64,000 bases of DNA, from positions 1,025 through 65,024 of the forward strand of contig NZ_MCZZ01000121.1 in the NCBI RefSeq assembly GCF_002875705.1, written 5' to 3'. This document shows positions 40,651 through 49,728 of the stretch, piece by piece. A program made the translations under genes and the position numbers. How positions within the stretch are numbered: the stretch's first letter is position 1; each line of letters starts with the position of its first letter. The stretch is from Vibrio sp. 10N.261.45.E2. GTDB taxonomy: Bacteria; Pseudomonadota; Gammaproteobacteria; Enterobacterales; Vibrionaceae. Below the pieces are notes generated by a model. The model saw nothing but the letters and a program-made list of their open reading frames with translations, was not told where the DNA came from and did not search any database.

Positions 40651-42009
40651 ATGTCATCAGGCACTCCCTCTCTTTCTTGGATGCAGACTTTCCGCAGCTA
40701 CCTAGATAAACGCCTACTTTGGGTGTTCATGCTTGGCTGTTCGAGTGGCTTCCCATGGGTTCTGATTGGATCCAACATGTCTGGTTGGCTAAAAGATGCA
40801 GGCTTAACACGTGCAGCCATTGGCTACTTTGGTAGTGTCTTTGCCGTCTATGCGATTAACTTTCTATGGGCACCATTGGTCGACCGAGTAAAACTGCCAA
40901 TCTTACACGCAATTTTAGGCCAACGACGCAGTTGGATATTCCTCTGTCAAAGCTTTGTACTCGTGTGCACACTTTTCATTGCTGGAGTGAATCCTGCTAA
41001 TGACTTGATGTTCACCTCAATGCTTGCACTGGGTATTGCGATTGCGTCTGCTACCCAAGATATTGCGATTGATGCCTTCCGTATCGATTCGTTTCCAAAA
41101 TCTGAATCATCTAAACTGCCGCAAGCTTCAGCAATGGCTGTCGTTGGTTGGTGGACGGGTTATTCCCTACCCGGTTACCTCGCCTTTATCAATGCAGATT
41201 CAATCGGTTGGAATGGTGTGTATTACGGAATGGCAGGTGTCGTTGTCGTATTAATGCTGTTTACTCTTTTTGTCGGCGAACCAAATACACAACGCGAAGT
41301 CCTACAAGAACAAGCTCAGCAACGTCACAATAAAGTTGTGGGTTCAAAAGTCGTGGCGTGGCTCAGTGTTACGGTGTTAGAACCGTTTTATGACTTCTTC
41401 AAGCGAAACGGCGTGCAAGTTGCCATTACCCTACTGCTGTTCGTCTTCCTGTTTAAGATCGGTGAAGCCTTCTTAGGCCGGATGTCGGTACCATTTTATA
41501 AAGAGATAGGTTTCAGTAACGAACAGATCGGCCACTATTCGAAGTTAATTGGTTGGGGTGCAACCATATTCTTCACCTTGCTAGGCAGTGTCTTTAATGT
41601 GAAATTCGGTATTGTACGCGGGCTGATGATCGGTGGTGTTGCAATGGCGGCCAGCAACCTAATGTTCGCATGGATTGCGCAAGTAGGACCAAATGAGCAC
41701 TTATTTTTGGCAACCATTATTGTCGATAACTTCACAACCGCCTTTTCGACAGTGGCATTTGTCTCTTTCTTAACGCTACTAACTGGGCAAGCTTTCTCTG
41801 CAACGCAATATGCCTTGCTAGCATCATTGGGAAATTTCGGTCGAACGACGTTGGCATCTTTCAGCGGTGAATTGGTCGACTTCCTCAATGACTGGTCAAC
41901 CTTCTTTATACTGACATCATTAATGGTGATACCGAGTTTGATCATGCTCTATTCGTTACGCCACTTTTTCACTGATTTGTTAGAAAAAGCTAAACAGAAC
42001 CACGAATAA
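40651..42009 (+). CDS. ampG: AmpG, muropeptide permease
   Basis: A 452-residue MFS transporter with about twelve to fourteen hydrophobic segments. It imports GlcNAc-anhydroMurNAc peptides for wall recycling and so feeds AmpR/AmpC signalling where present. Conserved segments include LGCSSGFPWVLIGSNMSGWL and the ATQDIAIDAFRID stretch. Neighbouring bolA/yajG context supports it. AAGGA precedes the ATG, immediately after the terminator hairpin. Confidence 0.94.
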   Translation: MSSGTPSLSWMQTFRSYLDKRLLWVFMLGCSSGFPWVLIGSNMSGWLKDAGLTRAAIGYFGSVFAVYAINFLWAPLVDRVKLPILHAILGQRRSWIFLCQSFVLVCTLFIAGVNPANDLMFTSMLALGIAIASATQDIAIDAFRIDSFPKSESSKLPQASAMAVVGWWTGYSLPGYLAFINADSIGWNGVYYGMAGVVVVLMLFTLFVGEPNTQREVLQEQAQQRHNKVVGSKVVAWLSVTVLEPFYDFFKRNGVQVAITLLLFVFLFKIGEAFLGRMSVPFYKEIGFSNEQIGHYSKLIGWGATIFFTLLGSVFNVKFGIVRGLMIGGVAMAASNLMFAWIAQVGPNEHLFLATIIVDNFTTAFSTVAFVSFLTLLTGQAFSATQYALLASLGNFGRTTLASFSGELVDFLNDWSTFFILTSLMVIPSLIMLYSLRHFFTDLLEKAKQNHE

Positions 42010-42031
42010 GAGAAAAAGCAAACGAAAGAAA

Positions 42032-42058
42032 GAGGGTAGCAATGAGCTACCCTCTTTT
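42032..42058 (+). terminator. Terminator after ampG
   Basis: GAGGGTAGC (42032-42040) pairs perfectly with GCTACCCTC (42046-42054), and TTTT follows. Confidence 0.9.
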
Positions 42059-42084
42059 GTTTTCTGTATACGGATGTTCAGGAG

Positions 42085-43431
42085 CTAGTCTGTCGTATCA
42101 CTCACTATTAAGTTAAAGCCAGTTCCCATCGAATCATCAATCGCCACCACTTGATACACAACACCGTTAGCCAAAGTTGCAGGCGCAGAATCAATCGCAA
42201 CAGTAGATGGGTCACCTGCGACTGTGATCGTCACAAAATAAGAGCCCGCAGCTACATAAATGCCATTCGCGTAATCTTTAAATTTCACATCACTCAGCGC
42301 AGGAGTGTTTCCAGAGATTCCTACGTTCTCAGTCAAGTAAATATCAACCGAAGCTGCAACTGGGTTTGCCGCCGCATGGGTAATGTTCAACACTGCGCTG
42401 GTCGCTACCGGACGACGGTTTTCAGGAACGACAAGAGCTTCCAAATTCAATGGAGAGACAGTCCCCACGGCATAAATGCTGTAATCCATTCCGGCAAATA
42501 CGGCTAACCCATCGACGTCAATAAATGCCGAAGTCGTGGTTCCATCTTGATACACATCTAAGTCGTAACTACCCACAGCCAAATTTTTAAACATCGTTAC
42601 ATCTTTGAACATCAAATCTGCAAAATCAGTCGATGCCGCTGCATTCACGAACACATCAACAACCGGTGCTCCATCAACAAGGTGCCCCACTCTTACCTCA
42701 GCAGTTTCTGCCATGTCGTAAATTAAAGATGAACCGCGACCGTCCATCACCATCAACTTCACCGGAGATGCACTGTTTGAGTCAGCTCTTGGCACCGCCG
42801 CAATAGTTAGCTCGCTACCGCCAGACAGAGTGATTTCTCCAGAGTCAAAAGCAATAGCACTTCCGCTCACTGTTTCTAATCTTACTCGGTACTGACCAGC
42901 TGGAATGTTCAACACATCAGTAAAATCTTTGTAGTCTAGAGTCCCAAGCGGCGCGCCCAACGGATCACTCGGCCCTGTAACATACAGGTTCACCGCACCA
43001 ACTCCTGTTGCTGCATGTACAACTTGCACATCTAAGCTTGAACTTGTTGCCGTTCCCTCAGCAGGGCGTGTCACGACTAAAGCCTCTACAGGGTTATTAG
43101 AACCATCGGCATCACCAACCACCATAACGGTGTAATCTAGATCACCGCTCAAATCGAATTGGCTTTGAGGGATCACCGTAGCAACAGCGTCACCAGGAAG
43201 TTGAACATCGACTTGTACTGATGTCTGTCCTTGATTGACAGAGGCGTAACCAGACGCCTGAGCATAATCAACGCCAGTCCAACGAGCCTGACTGTTTAGG
43301 ATAACATTAGCTAAAGGTGCATCGGGTGATGCATGAACGGCTTGCAGTTGTGTCGTTGGTTCATCATCGTCGTCACACCCAACAATGAACAGCGCTGAAA
43401 TTGCTACCGCTAATAATGGTGAATATTTCAT
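42085..43431 (-). CDS. DUF4397-repeat lipoprotein
   Basis: A 448-residue surface or periplasmic lipoprotein. The signal ends FIVGC (Cys 19) followed by an acidic DDDDEP linker, which in a lipoprotein often favours export to the outer membrane or beyond. Four DUF4397-type beta-sandwich repeats are visible, beginning LQAVHASPDAPLANV, VQVVHAATGVGAVNL, VRVGHLVDGAPVVDV and LNITHAAANPVAASV. Function is unknown; such repeats are common in cell-surface proteins. I start at ATG 43431 (GGAG nine bases upstream); 12 codons further upstream the frame is open but unsupported. Confidence 0.82.
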   Translation of the reverse strand: MKYSPLLAVAISALFIVGCDDDDEPTTQLQAVHASPDAPLANVILNSQARWTGVDYAQASGYASVNQGQTSVQVDVQLPGDAVATVIPQSQFDLSGDLDYTVMVVGDADGSNNPVEALVVTRPAEGTATSSSLDVQVVHAATGVGAVNLYVTGPSDPLGAPLGTLDYKDFTDVLNIPAGQYRVRLETVSGSAIAFDSGEITLSGGSELTIAAVPRADSNSASPVKLMVMDGRGSSLIYDMAETAEVRVGHLVDGAPVVDVFVNAAASTDFADLMFKDVTMFKNLAVGSYDLDVYQDGTTTSAFIDVDGLAVFAGMDYSIYAVGTVSPLNLEALVVPENRRPVATSAVLNITHAAANPVAASVDIYLTENVGISGNTPALSDVKFKDYANGIYVAAGSYFVTITVAGDPSTVAIDSAPATLANGVVYQVVAIDDSMGTGFNLIVSDTTD

Positions 43432-44015
43432 TGGTCTTCTCTCCAAAAAGTTAGACCAGTTCGTCACACAGAAGATTAGCTCAGTAAAAATCTTTAAATA
43501 CTTTCTCGGTATTTAGTGCAGTGAACTGTCTCAAATATATCTGTGATTTGAAAAGTAATCAGGCTCGTACTCCAAATTACTCATCACTGAGTTGTTCATC
43601 AATTGATTCCCCCACCATTACGGAGTTGGTCAAAAATAGATCAAAGACAGGATGGAGGGCGATTTGATTTAGTCACTTTTCAGCACGAAAAGCCTTGGAA
43701 AGGAATACTGTTGATTTTGATATGCATGTCACTCTATTCAGTAGAATCGTTTGCTTAGGGCAGTAATTCACCAATCTATCCACAAAATAATCGAATTTCA
43801 CAAAATCAATAGAATCAATGGTGCATCAAGATGCATTACCATCTTAAAGTTCCATCATTTAGATCATTAGTGTGATCAAGTTCACCTTAATAATTGCAAT
43901 TTTCATCTCGTCTCACTTTTATTTGAGAACAAAATCGCTATTATGCTCGGCATTCGGACATCATAAACACGCACGGATTAGCGGGTTACTTATTTCAAAC
44001 ATAGAGAGTTCCATT
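43432..44015. other. Divergent gap between DUF4397 and Tsx-like genes
   Basis: About 580 AT-rich bases. A CRP-type site (43871-43886) and a TATTAT box (43939-43944) lie near the porin end. I see no gene in the remainder; an in-frame extension of the porin ORF back to 43872 is judged non-coding. Confidence 0.55.
43871..43886 (+). promoter_or_regulatory. CRP (cAMP receptor protein) binding site upstream of the Tsx-like gene
   Basis: TGTGA (43871-43875), six bases, then TCACC (43882-43886): one mismatch from the TGTGA-N6-TCACA core. With the TATTAT box at 43939-43944 and a start near 43951 the centre would be near -72, a position used by class I CRP-activated promoters. E. coli tsx is also CRP-controlled. 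Confidence 0.6.
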
Positions 44016-44765
44016 ATGCGTAAATCACTTTTAGCTCTTGGCATCGTTGCAGCAGCAACAGCAATTCCTGCTCAAGCAGAATACTTATACGGCTTTGGTA
44101 GCATGTATGCTGACTACCAAGTTTGGGACCAAGGCTTTGGTAACGATGATGATAACTTCGGTGGCGACATCTCTGATCGTAACCAAGCAGTTATTGGTAT
44201 CGAAGGCGGCGCTGCATTTGACTGGGGTCAAATCTACGGCTTCTACGACTACGAAGGTGTTGATCGTTCTGGTGATGATCGCGGAGCTTCAACTAAAGGT
44301 ACTATCCACTACAACCTAATGGATACAAAAGTTAGCCTTTACGCACAAGTTTACAACACTGATGCAGATAGCGGTTTCCATGAGCAAAACCGTGTTCTTG
44401 GTCTTGGCTATACAGGTCTAAGCGGTGACGGCTGGGCATTTACACCATTCATCGGTGCACACCAAATTAACTCTGGCGATATCAGTGGTTCTAACGGTGG
44501 TATGGCTGGTTGGGTTGGTTACTACAATACTGATATTGCAGGTCAGAACTTCACGTTCTCAACTTGGGGTGAATACGAATTCGCTCGTAACGATGAGTAC
44601 TCGGCAGTTCAAGGTGGTGACTACGGTCTAAACGGTAGCATCAACGCACTTTGGAACTTCCACCAAAACTGGTCAACAGGTGTACTTTACCGTTACACAG
44701 TGAACAAACTAGCACGTGAAGATTACCAAGATCTAATAATCTACCGTCTACAGTACAACTTCTAA
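44016..44765 (+). CDS. Tsx/OmpK-like outer-membrane channel
   Basis: A 249-residue outer-membrane beta-barrel. The signal peptide ends AQAE (about 21), strands alternate aromatic residues, and the protein ends in Phe (RLQYNF), as barrels require. The overall size and GIEGGAAFDWGQIYGFYDYEG segment recall the nucleoside-specific Tsx/OmpK family; it is clearly not the classical vibriophage-receptor OmpK as I remember it. Substrate is therefore uncertain. I start at ATG 44016 with GAGAG upstream, not at the open frame from 43872. Likely CRP-activated. Confidence 0.72.
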   Translation: MRKSLLALGIVAAATAIPAQAEYLYGFGSMYADYQVWDQGFGNDDDNFGGDISDRNQAVIGIEGGAAFDWGQIYGFYDYEGVDRSGDDRGASTKGTIHYNLMDTKVSLYAQVYNTDADSGFHEQNRVLGLGYTGLSGDGWAFTPFIGAHQINSGDISGSNGGMAGWVGYYNTDIAGQNFTFSTWGEYEFARNDEYSAVQGGDYGLNGSINALWNFHQNWSTGVLYRYTVNKLAREDYQDLIIYRLQYNF

Positions 44766-44790
44766 TCAAGTTTAATCTTCATTAGATAAA

Positions 44791-44816
44791 ATGGCACCCT
44801 CGGGTGCCATTTTTTA
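44791..44816 (+). terminator. Terminator after the Tsx-like gene
   Basis: ATGGCACCC and GGGTGCCAT form a 9-bp stem with a 2-base centre, followed by six T. Confidence 0.92.
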
Positions 44817-44875
44817 TTGCTTTCATTTAATGCCTCGTTATCCTTGCAGCATCACTTTCTTATCTCGGTATTGCT

Positions 44876-45769
44876 GTGAACATCACTATTGTTGGGCCTG
44901 GAGCTATCGGCTCTTTGTGGGCGATAAAACTACTTCAAGCGGGTCATAATGTGTATTTGTGGAGTCGCTCCACTGATAACTCAATTGACTTATCGCTTGA
45001 TGGACAAGCTTCACTTTCCTTCAGTAACAACAATATCGAGAAGCTATCAGAAAGTGACTTAGTGATCATCACCGTCAAGGCTTGGCAAGTAGAAAAAGCG
45101 ACTACTCCATTACTTCAACATCTCGACTCAGACACCATTCTTATGTTCATGCACAACGGAATGGGCGCGGTCGATAACATTGCCACTCAGATTAATGATC
45201 ACCCGGTAATACTGGCGACCACCACCCAAGCAGCCTTTAAACCCGACCGTAATAATGTTTCTCATACAGGATTGGGCCAAACTCAATTGGGTGCTTTTAA
45301 CCAAACGGGTCAGCAGTGCTCGTTTTTAGTTGATGTATTGGATAATGCTCTTCCCGCTATGAATTGGAATCCACAAATAAAAGCCGCACTATGGACTAAA
45401 CTCGCCATCAATTGTGCTATCAACCCACTTACTGGGCTGGAACAAATCAAGAATGGCGAGCTTGCAGGCCAAAGGTTTGGGGATATTTTAAGCTCTGTCG
45501 CAGAAGAACTAACACAAGTTATGCAAGCCGAAGAGATCGCTTGTTCATTCGACGAATTGGAAGCAAGCATTAAACAGGTAATCCAAGCCACGGCTCAAAA
45601 CAATTCTTCAATGAAGCAAGATATGTTCTATCAAAGAAAGACTGAGATCGACTTCATCACCGGGCACCTGATAAAAACTGCACGTAAGCATCAGATAGAA
45701 GTTCCCGTTAACCAAAAGCTGTTCGCAATGGTTAAAGAACGAGAAAATAGCTGGAATCATCAAGATTAG
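44876..45769 (+). CDS. panE: 2-dehydropantoate 2-reductase family protein (PanE/ApbA)
   Basis: A 297-residue NADPH-dependent reductase that makes pantoate for coenzyme A. The N-terminal GPGAIGSLWA motif (residues 7-16) binds NADPH, and KLAINCAINPLTGLEQIKNGEL (about 180-202) holds the conserved Lys and Asn of the active site. The start is GTG at 44876; an upstream TTG runs into a stop. Paralogues acting on other ketoacids exist, so the symbol is given with some caution. Confidence 0.85.
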   Translation: MNITIVGPGAIGSLWAIKLLQAGHNVYLWSRSTDNSIDLSLDGQASLSFSNNNIEKLSESDLVIITVKAWQVEKATTPLLQHLDSDTILMFMHNGMGAVDNIATQINDHPVILATTTQAAFKPDRNNVSHTGLGQTQLGAFNQTGQQCSFLVDVLDNALPAMNWNPQIKAALWTKLAINCAINPLTGLEQIKNGELAGQRFGDILSSVAEELTQVMQAEEIACSFDELEASIKQVIQATAQNNSSMKQDMFYQRKTEIDFITGHLIKTARKHQIEVPVNQKLFAMVKERENSWNHQD

Positions 45770-45856
45770 TCAGCAACGGTCAACAAGTCGCGATAAAATA
45801 ACAATACCGCCAAGCATAACGCTGGCACCAATTTCCAAGATTTTAGGTAAGAATAG

Positions 45857-47068
45857 ATGCTTGATATCAATCACATCCGAGAGCAGTTTCCTGCGCTATC
45901 ACAAACCATCAATCAACAACCATTGATTTACTTAGACAGCGCGGCAACCACACAAAAACCTCAGGTAGTTATTGATGCCATTAGCCAATATTACTCCAAA
46001 CAAAATGCCAATGTTCACCGTGGTAGTCATAGCTTAACGGCGAACGCGACCAGTCAGTTTGAAGCGGCAAGAGACAAGGTCGCTCAGTTTATTGGCGCGG
46101 GTTCTTCAAAAGAGATCATCTGGACTCGTGGTGCTACCGAAGCGCTCAATCTCATTGCTCAAACTTACGCAAGAAGTACCCTTAAACCTGGTGATGAGAT
46201 CTTAGTGAGTGAAATGGAACATCACGCCAACATCGTGCCTTGGCAAATTGTTGCGGAACAAACCGGCGCTAAAGTCGTTAAAGTACCAATGACGTCGGAT
46301 TGTGAATTCGACCTAACTGCATTTGATACACTTTTAAATGAACAAACCAAGATTGTTGCGTTAGCTCAGATCACCAACGTAACCGGTTCTCGTCAACCGA
46401 TCGAAGCTGTCATAGAAAAAGCACATAAGATGAATGCAATTGTAGTCGTCGATGGCGCGCAAGGCATCGTTCATGAGCCAGTTGATGTTTCTTCGCTAGG
46501 TGCGGATTTCTACGTGTTTTCAGGGCACAAGCTCTATGCCCCTGCCGGTATCGGTGTACTTTACGGCAAACTTGAATTGCTCGAAGCGATGCCACCTTGG
46601 CACGGTGGTGGAAAAATGGTTGAGCGCGTCTCTTTCTCAGGCACTACTTTTTCTGAACTACCAGGGAAGTTCGAAGCAGGCACGCCAAATGTGGCGGGAG
46701 CGATAGCATTAAGCGCCGCAATTGAGTGGTTAAATGACTTTGTCCAACAAGATGTCGAAAAGCATATCCACCAACTACAACACGAGACTTATCTTGCACT
46801 CAGCAAAGTGGATGACATTCAGATTTTGGGGTATCAACCTAATGCGAGTGTGATTACTTTTGTGATGGATGGTATTCACCATCAAGATATAGCGACTCTA
46901 CTGGATCAGCAAGGTATCGCAGTACGAGCTGGACATCATTGTGCTCATCCATTAATGGATGCACTTAATGTGAAAGGCACGGTTCGAATTTCATTTGGTA
47001 TTTACAGCAACATGGATGATGTTGAAAAGCTGGTAGCGGCGATAGAAAAAGCCGTTGATATGCTTTAG
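45857..47068 (+). CDS. csdA: Cysteine desulfurase CsdA (SufS type)
   Basis: A 403-residue group II cysteine desulfurase that takes sulfur from cysteine as a persulfide. PLP is held by Lys in SGHKLYAP (about 224), and the catalytic Cys lies in RAGHHCAHP (about 358). The csdE and tcdA genes, its usual partners, lie just downstream on the opposite strand, favouring CsdA over SufS. Terminator at 47095 is shared. Confidence 0.92.
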   Translation: MLDINHIREQFPALSQTINQQPLIYLDSAATTQKPQVVIDAISQYYSKQNANVHRGSHSLTANATSQFEAARDKVAQFIGAGSSKEIIWTRGATEALNLIAQTYARSTLKPGDEILVSEMEHHANIVPWQIVAEQTGAKVVKVPMTSDCEFDLTAFDTLLNEQTKIVALAQITNVTGSRQPIEAVIEKAHKMNAIVVVDGAQGIVHEPVDVSSLGADFYVFSGHKLYAPAGIGVLYGKLELLEAMPPWHGGGKMVERVSFSGTTFSELPGKFEAGTPNVAGAIALSAAIEWLNDFVQQDVEKHIHQLQHETYLALSKVDDIQILGYQPNASVITFVMDGIHHQDIATLLDQQGIAVRAGHHCAHPLMDALNVKGTVRISFGIYSNMDDVEKLVAAIEKAVDML

Positions 47069-47094
47069 GGGATAACCTAGTAACTAAATGAGTT

Positions 47095-47124
47095 AGGGTT
47101 GGCGTTTAGCGTCAACCCTTTTTG
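47095..47124. terminator. Terminator between csdA and csdE
   Basis: A 10-bp stem with one G-U pair (47095-47104 with 47110-47119) around TTTAG, followed by TTTT. It serves csdA and lies between convergent genes. Confidence 0.85.
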
Positions 47125-47145
47125 TTTCTGTACATCTAAGAAATG

Positions 47146-47574
47146 TTAAGAGCTGAGCTCTTGGATTTGAGCAACAATCGCTTTTAATCCATTACCACGA
47201 GATGGACTAAGGTGCGTAATTAAACCGATTTTTTCAAAGTAGCCATCAATATCGAACGCTTGAACCTGCTCTGATGTTTTTCCATCATACGCAGCTATTA
47301 ATAATGCAATCAGGCCGCGAACGATACGCGCATCTGAATCCGCACAAAAGTGCCAAACACCGTCGACATTGTGAGAAACCAACCACACTTGGCTTTCACA
47401 GCCAGAGACAATCACCTGATCACTTTTCAGCTCATCAGGCATTACTGGCAGTTTCTTACCCCATTGAATCACTTGGCGATAACGATCTTCCCAGCCGCTG
47501 AATGTCTGCATTTTTGCGACAATATCATCACTGGTAATTTCAGTGCCGAATGGAGAGCTTGGAAATGAGGTCAT
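47146..47574 (-). CDS. csdE: CsdE, SufE-family sulfur acceptor
   Basis: A 142-residue SufE-like protein that accepts persulfide from CsdA on C59 in VSGCESQVW. In E. coli CsdE passes sulfur to TcdA (CsdL), encoded here directly upstream (37 bases). Unlike E. coli, where csdA and csdE are in one direction, csdA is convergent here. Confidence 0.93.
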   Translation of the reverse strand: MTSFPSSPFGTEITSDDIVAKMQTFSGWEDRYRQVIQWGKKLPVMPDELKSDQVIVSGCESQVWLVSHNVDGVWHFCADSDARIVRGLIALLIAAYDGKTSEQVQAFDIDGYFEKIGLITHLSPSRGNGLKAIVAQIQELSS

Positions 47575-47611
47575 TTTAATATCCAGTCGATTATTAGTTA
47601 AATAGAAGACG

Positions 47612-48433
47612 TTACTTAGCGTGCTTTTGAATCAGTTTTTCTACAATACGTGAAACAGCCACAAATCCAAAAGTCGCCGTTACAACCGTTGCCGCACCAA
47701 AACCTGTCGCACAGTCCATACGTTTTGGACCTTCTGCAGTCGCTTTCGCAGCGCATACACTGCCGTCAGCTTGAGGATATTTCAGCTGTTCAGTTGAGAA
47801 CACACAATCGATACCAAACTTACGCGCTGGATTCTTAGGGAAGTTATGATGACGACGCAGAGTATCTTTTAGCTTCTTCGCTAGCGGATCTTGAATCGTC
47901 TTAGTCAGATCAGCCACTTTGATTTGAGTCGGATCGATTTGGCCACCAGCGCCACCAGTGGTGATCACTTTGATTTTGTTGCTACGGCAATACGCCAACA
48001 GCGAAGCCTTAGCTTTCATGCTATCGATCGCATCTAGCACAAAATCAAACTCTTTAGACAAGTATTCCGCCTGATTATCAGGACCAATGAAGTCGTCAAT
48101 CAGGTTCACTTTACACTCAGGGTTAATCAGCTTTACGCGCTCTGCCATCACTTCGATTTTGCTCTTGCCGACGGTACCCGACATTGCATGGATTTGACGG
48201 TTGATGTTAGTCACACACACATCGTCCATATCGATCAATGTCAGCTCACCTAAACCGGTACGAGCAAGTGCTTCAACCGCCCATGAACCGACACCGCCAA
48301 TACCGATAACACACACGTGTGCTGCTCTAAGTATGTCGACTTCACTATTGCCATATAGGCGACGAGTGCCACCAAATCGTTGGTCATAGTTTTCTGAAGC
48401 TGGAGTGGTCAATTCACGCATTGTTGCCGCCAA
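47612..48433 (-). CDS. tcdA: TcdA (CsdL), tRNA threonylcarbamoyladenosine dehydratase
   Basis: A 273-residue E1-like enzyme that cyclises t6A37 to ct6A37 in tRNA using ATP, with sulfur-relay input from CsdA-CsdE. The nucleotide-binding motif GIGGVGSWAVEALARTGLG begins near residue 44, followed by LIDMDDVCVTNINRQ. A terminator-like hairpin, 20-odd bases before its start codon, separates it from mltA. Confidence 0.95.
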   Translation of the reverse strand: MAATMRELTTPASENYDQRFGGTRRLYGNSEVDILRAAHVCVIGIGGVGSWAVEALARTGLGELTLIDMDDVCVTNINRQIHAMSGTVGKSKIEVMAERVKLINPECKVNLIDDFIGPDNQAEYLSKEFDFVLDAIDSMKAKASLLAYCRSNKIKVITTGGAGGQIDPTQIKVADLTKTIQDPLAKKLKDTLRRHHNFPKNPARKFGIDCVFSTEQLKYPQADGSVCAAKATAEGPKRMDCATGFGAATVVTATFGFVAVSRIVEKLIQKHAK

Positions 48434-48453
48434 TTTATTTCTGAGAAAAAGAA

Positions 48454-48478
48454 AAGAGTGCGTTTTATACGCACTCTT
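48454..48478 (-). terminator. Terminator between mltA and tcdA
   Basis: AAGAGTGCG (48454-48462) pairs with CGCACTCTT (48470-48478); on the minus strand TTTCTTTTT follows. It ends mltA and sits in the tcdA leader. Confidence 0.8.
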
Positions 48479-48534
48479 GAATAAAAAGTCTAGGGGATTA
48501 GCGATTCGCTTTCAATGCCCTATTTTATTGTCGC

Positions 48535-49638
48535 TTACTCAACCTTTTCAGGAGGCAAAGCCCAAGGCGCTTCGGTTGCGCTGCCATCTAAGCCAAGCTT
48601 CCACACTCGACCAAAATGCTTGTAATGACCAGCTTCAGTGCCCGCTCGCGGGCCCATGCCGTGGTAAAGGTCTAAATGGTTTTGCTTCACCGCGCCCCCC
48701 GTATCCAAAACCAGTAACAGTCTGAGTTGGTGCGCACCGCTCCAAGTGCCATCCGCATTCAATAATGGAACCTCAGCCAAAATTGGAGTTCCCATAGGCA
48801 AGATAGAGCGATCGCCTGCTACTGCAGCCATAGGCAATAGAGGAATCCCAGCGCTGCCCATTACCGACAAGTCGTCTCTCGCTTCAAAAAACACGAAAGA
48901 AGGGTTTTGCTCAAGCAGCTCTTTAACCACTTCAGGGTCATTCGCCAACACCCATTCTTTAATCGCTTTCAACGACATTTTTTCACGGGGAACTAAATCT
49001 CGCTCGATCAAAACACGACCGATGCTCACGTAAGCTTTATTGTTTTTTCCTGCGTAAGCAAAATACTGCAGGGTATCGTCATCACCAAAATGCACAAAAC
49101 CACTGCCTTGAACTTCCATCATAAACGGGTCGATACGGTTAGCTGCATAGCCAAGTTCAAGCCCTTGACCTTCTAATGCGCCATTGTAGATCTCTTCACG
49201 TGTTGGGCACTCTTTATCACACTCCGGAAGTCCATAAACTGGGTAACGGTATTCTTCATTCGCTTCGTGGCGCAACTCCATTACAGGAGAAAAGTACCCC
49301 GTGAACAAAACATTGCCTTGTTTATCACCACCACCAAGCTGCGCAGTTTGAACGCCAAAGTTTGCTAACTCACTCGGGTCACCACTCAGCATTGCCCACT
49401 CATTGAGTTGCTGATAAAGCGGCTCATAGATTTTAGCCATCGAAGGGGATTTAGAAACCACCATCTCAGCTTGCTCTGAAAATGCGGTATAGTCTCTTGG
49501 TTTATTGGATTCAACCTGATCGACCTTATTTAAGGTGCGGGGAAATTCATCATCAAGGTGTTGTTGAGCGAGATCAGTGGGTTGAGCACAGCCAAATAAC
49601 AAAGAGGCTGCGATAAGGGGAAGCCATTTTTTAATCAC
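48535..49638 (-). CDS. mltA: MltA, membrane-bound lytic murein transglycosylase A
   Basis: A 367-residue outer-membrane lipoprotein that cleaves glycan strands to anhydro-muropeptides, which AmpG then imports. I start at the GTG at 49638: AGGA lies eight bases upstream and the product begins with a compact signal ending LLFGC (Cys 17); the ORF extends 13 codons further without support. The C-terminal 3D domain has the catalytic Asp in LLVLDTGGAVKQNHLDLYHG. Position beside tcdA matches E. coli. Confidence 0.95.
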   Translation of the reverse strand: MIKKWLPLIAASLLFGCAQPTDLAQQHLDDEFPRTLNKVDQVESNKPRDYTAFSEQAEMVVSKSPSMAKIYEPLYQQLNEWAMLSGDPSELANFGVQTAQLGGGDKQGNVLFTGYFSPVMELRHEANEEYRYPVYGLPECDKECPTREEIYNGALEGQGLELGYAANRIDPFMMEVQGSGFVHFGDDDTLQYFAYAGKNNKAYVSIGRVLIERDLVPREKMSLKAIKEWVLANDPEVVKELLEQNPSFVFFEARDDLSVMGSAGIPLLPMAAVAGDRSILPMGTPILAEVPLLNADGTWSGAHQLRLLLVLDTGGAVKQNHLDLYHGMGPRAGTEAGHYKHFGRVWKLGLDGSATEAPWALPPEKVE

Positions 49639-49728
49639 AAGAGTCATCCTAAAAATTCTATGCATCGAGGATGACAAAAACAGTCAGATAACACAATCTT
49701 AGATTGTAAGAGTTTACAATAAGATAAC

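Noticed and set aside
43872..44015. N-terminal extension of the Tsx-like ORF by 48 codons
   Set aside because: It lacks a ribosome binding site, overlaps the CRP site and promoter, and would bury a clear signal peptide that starts at 44016.
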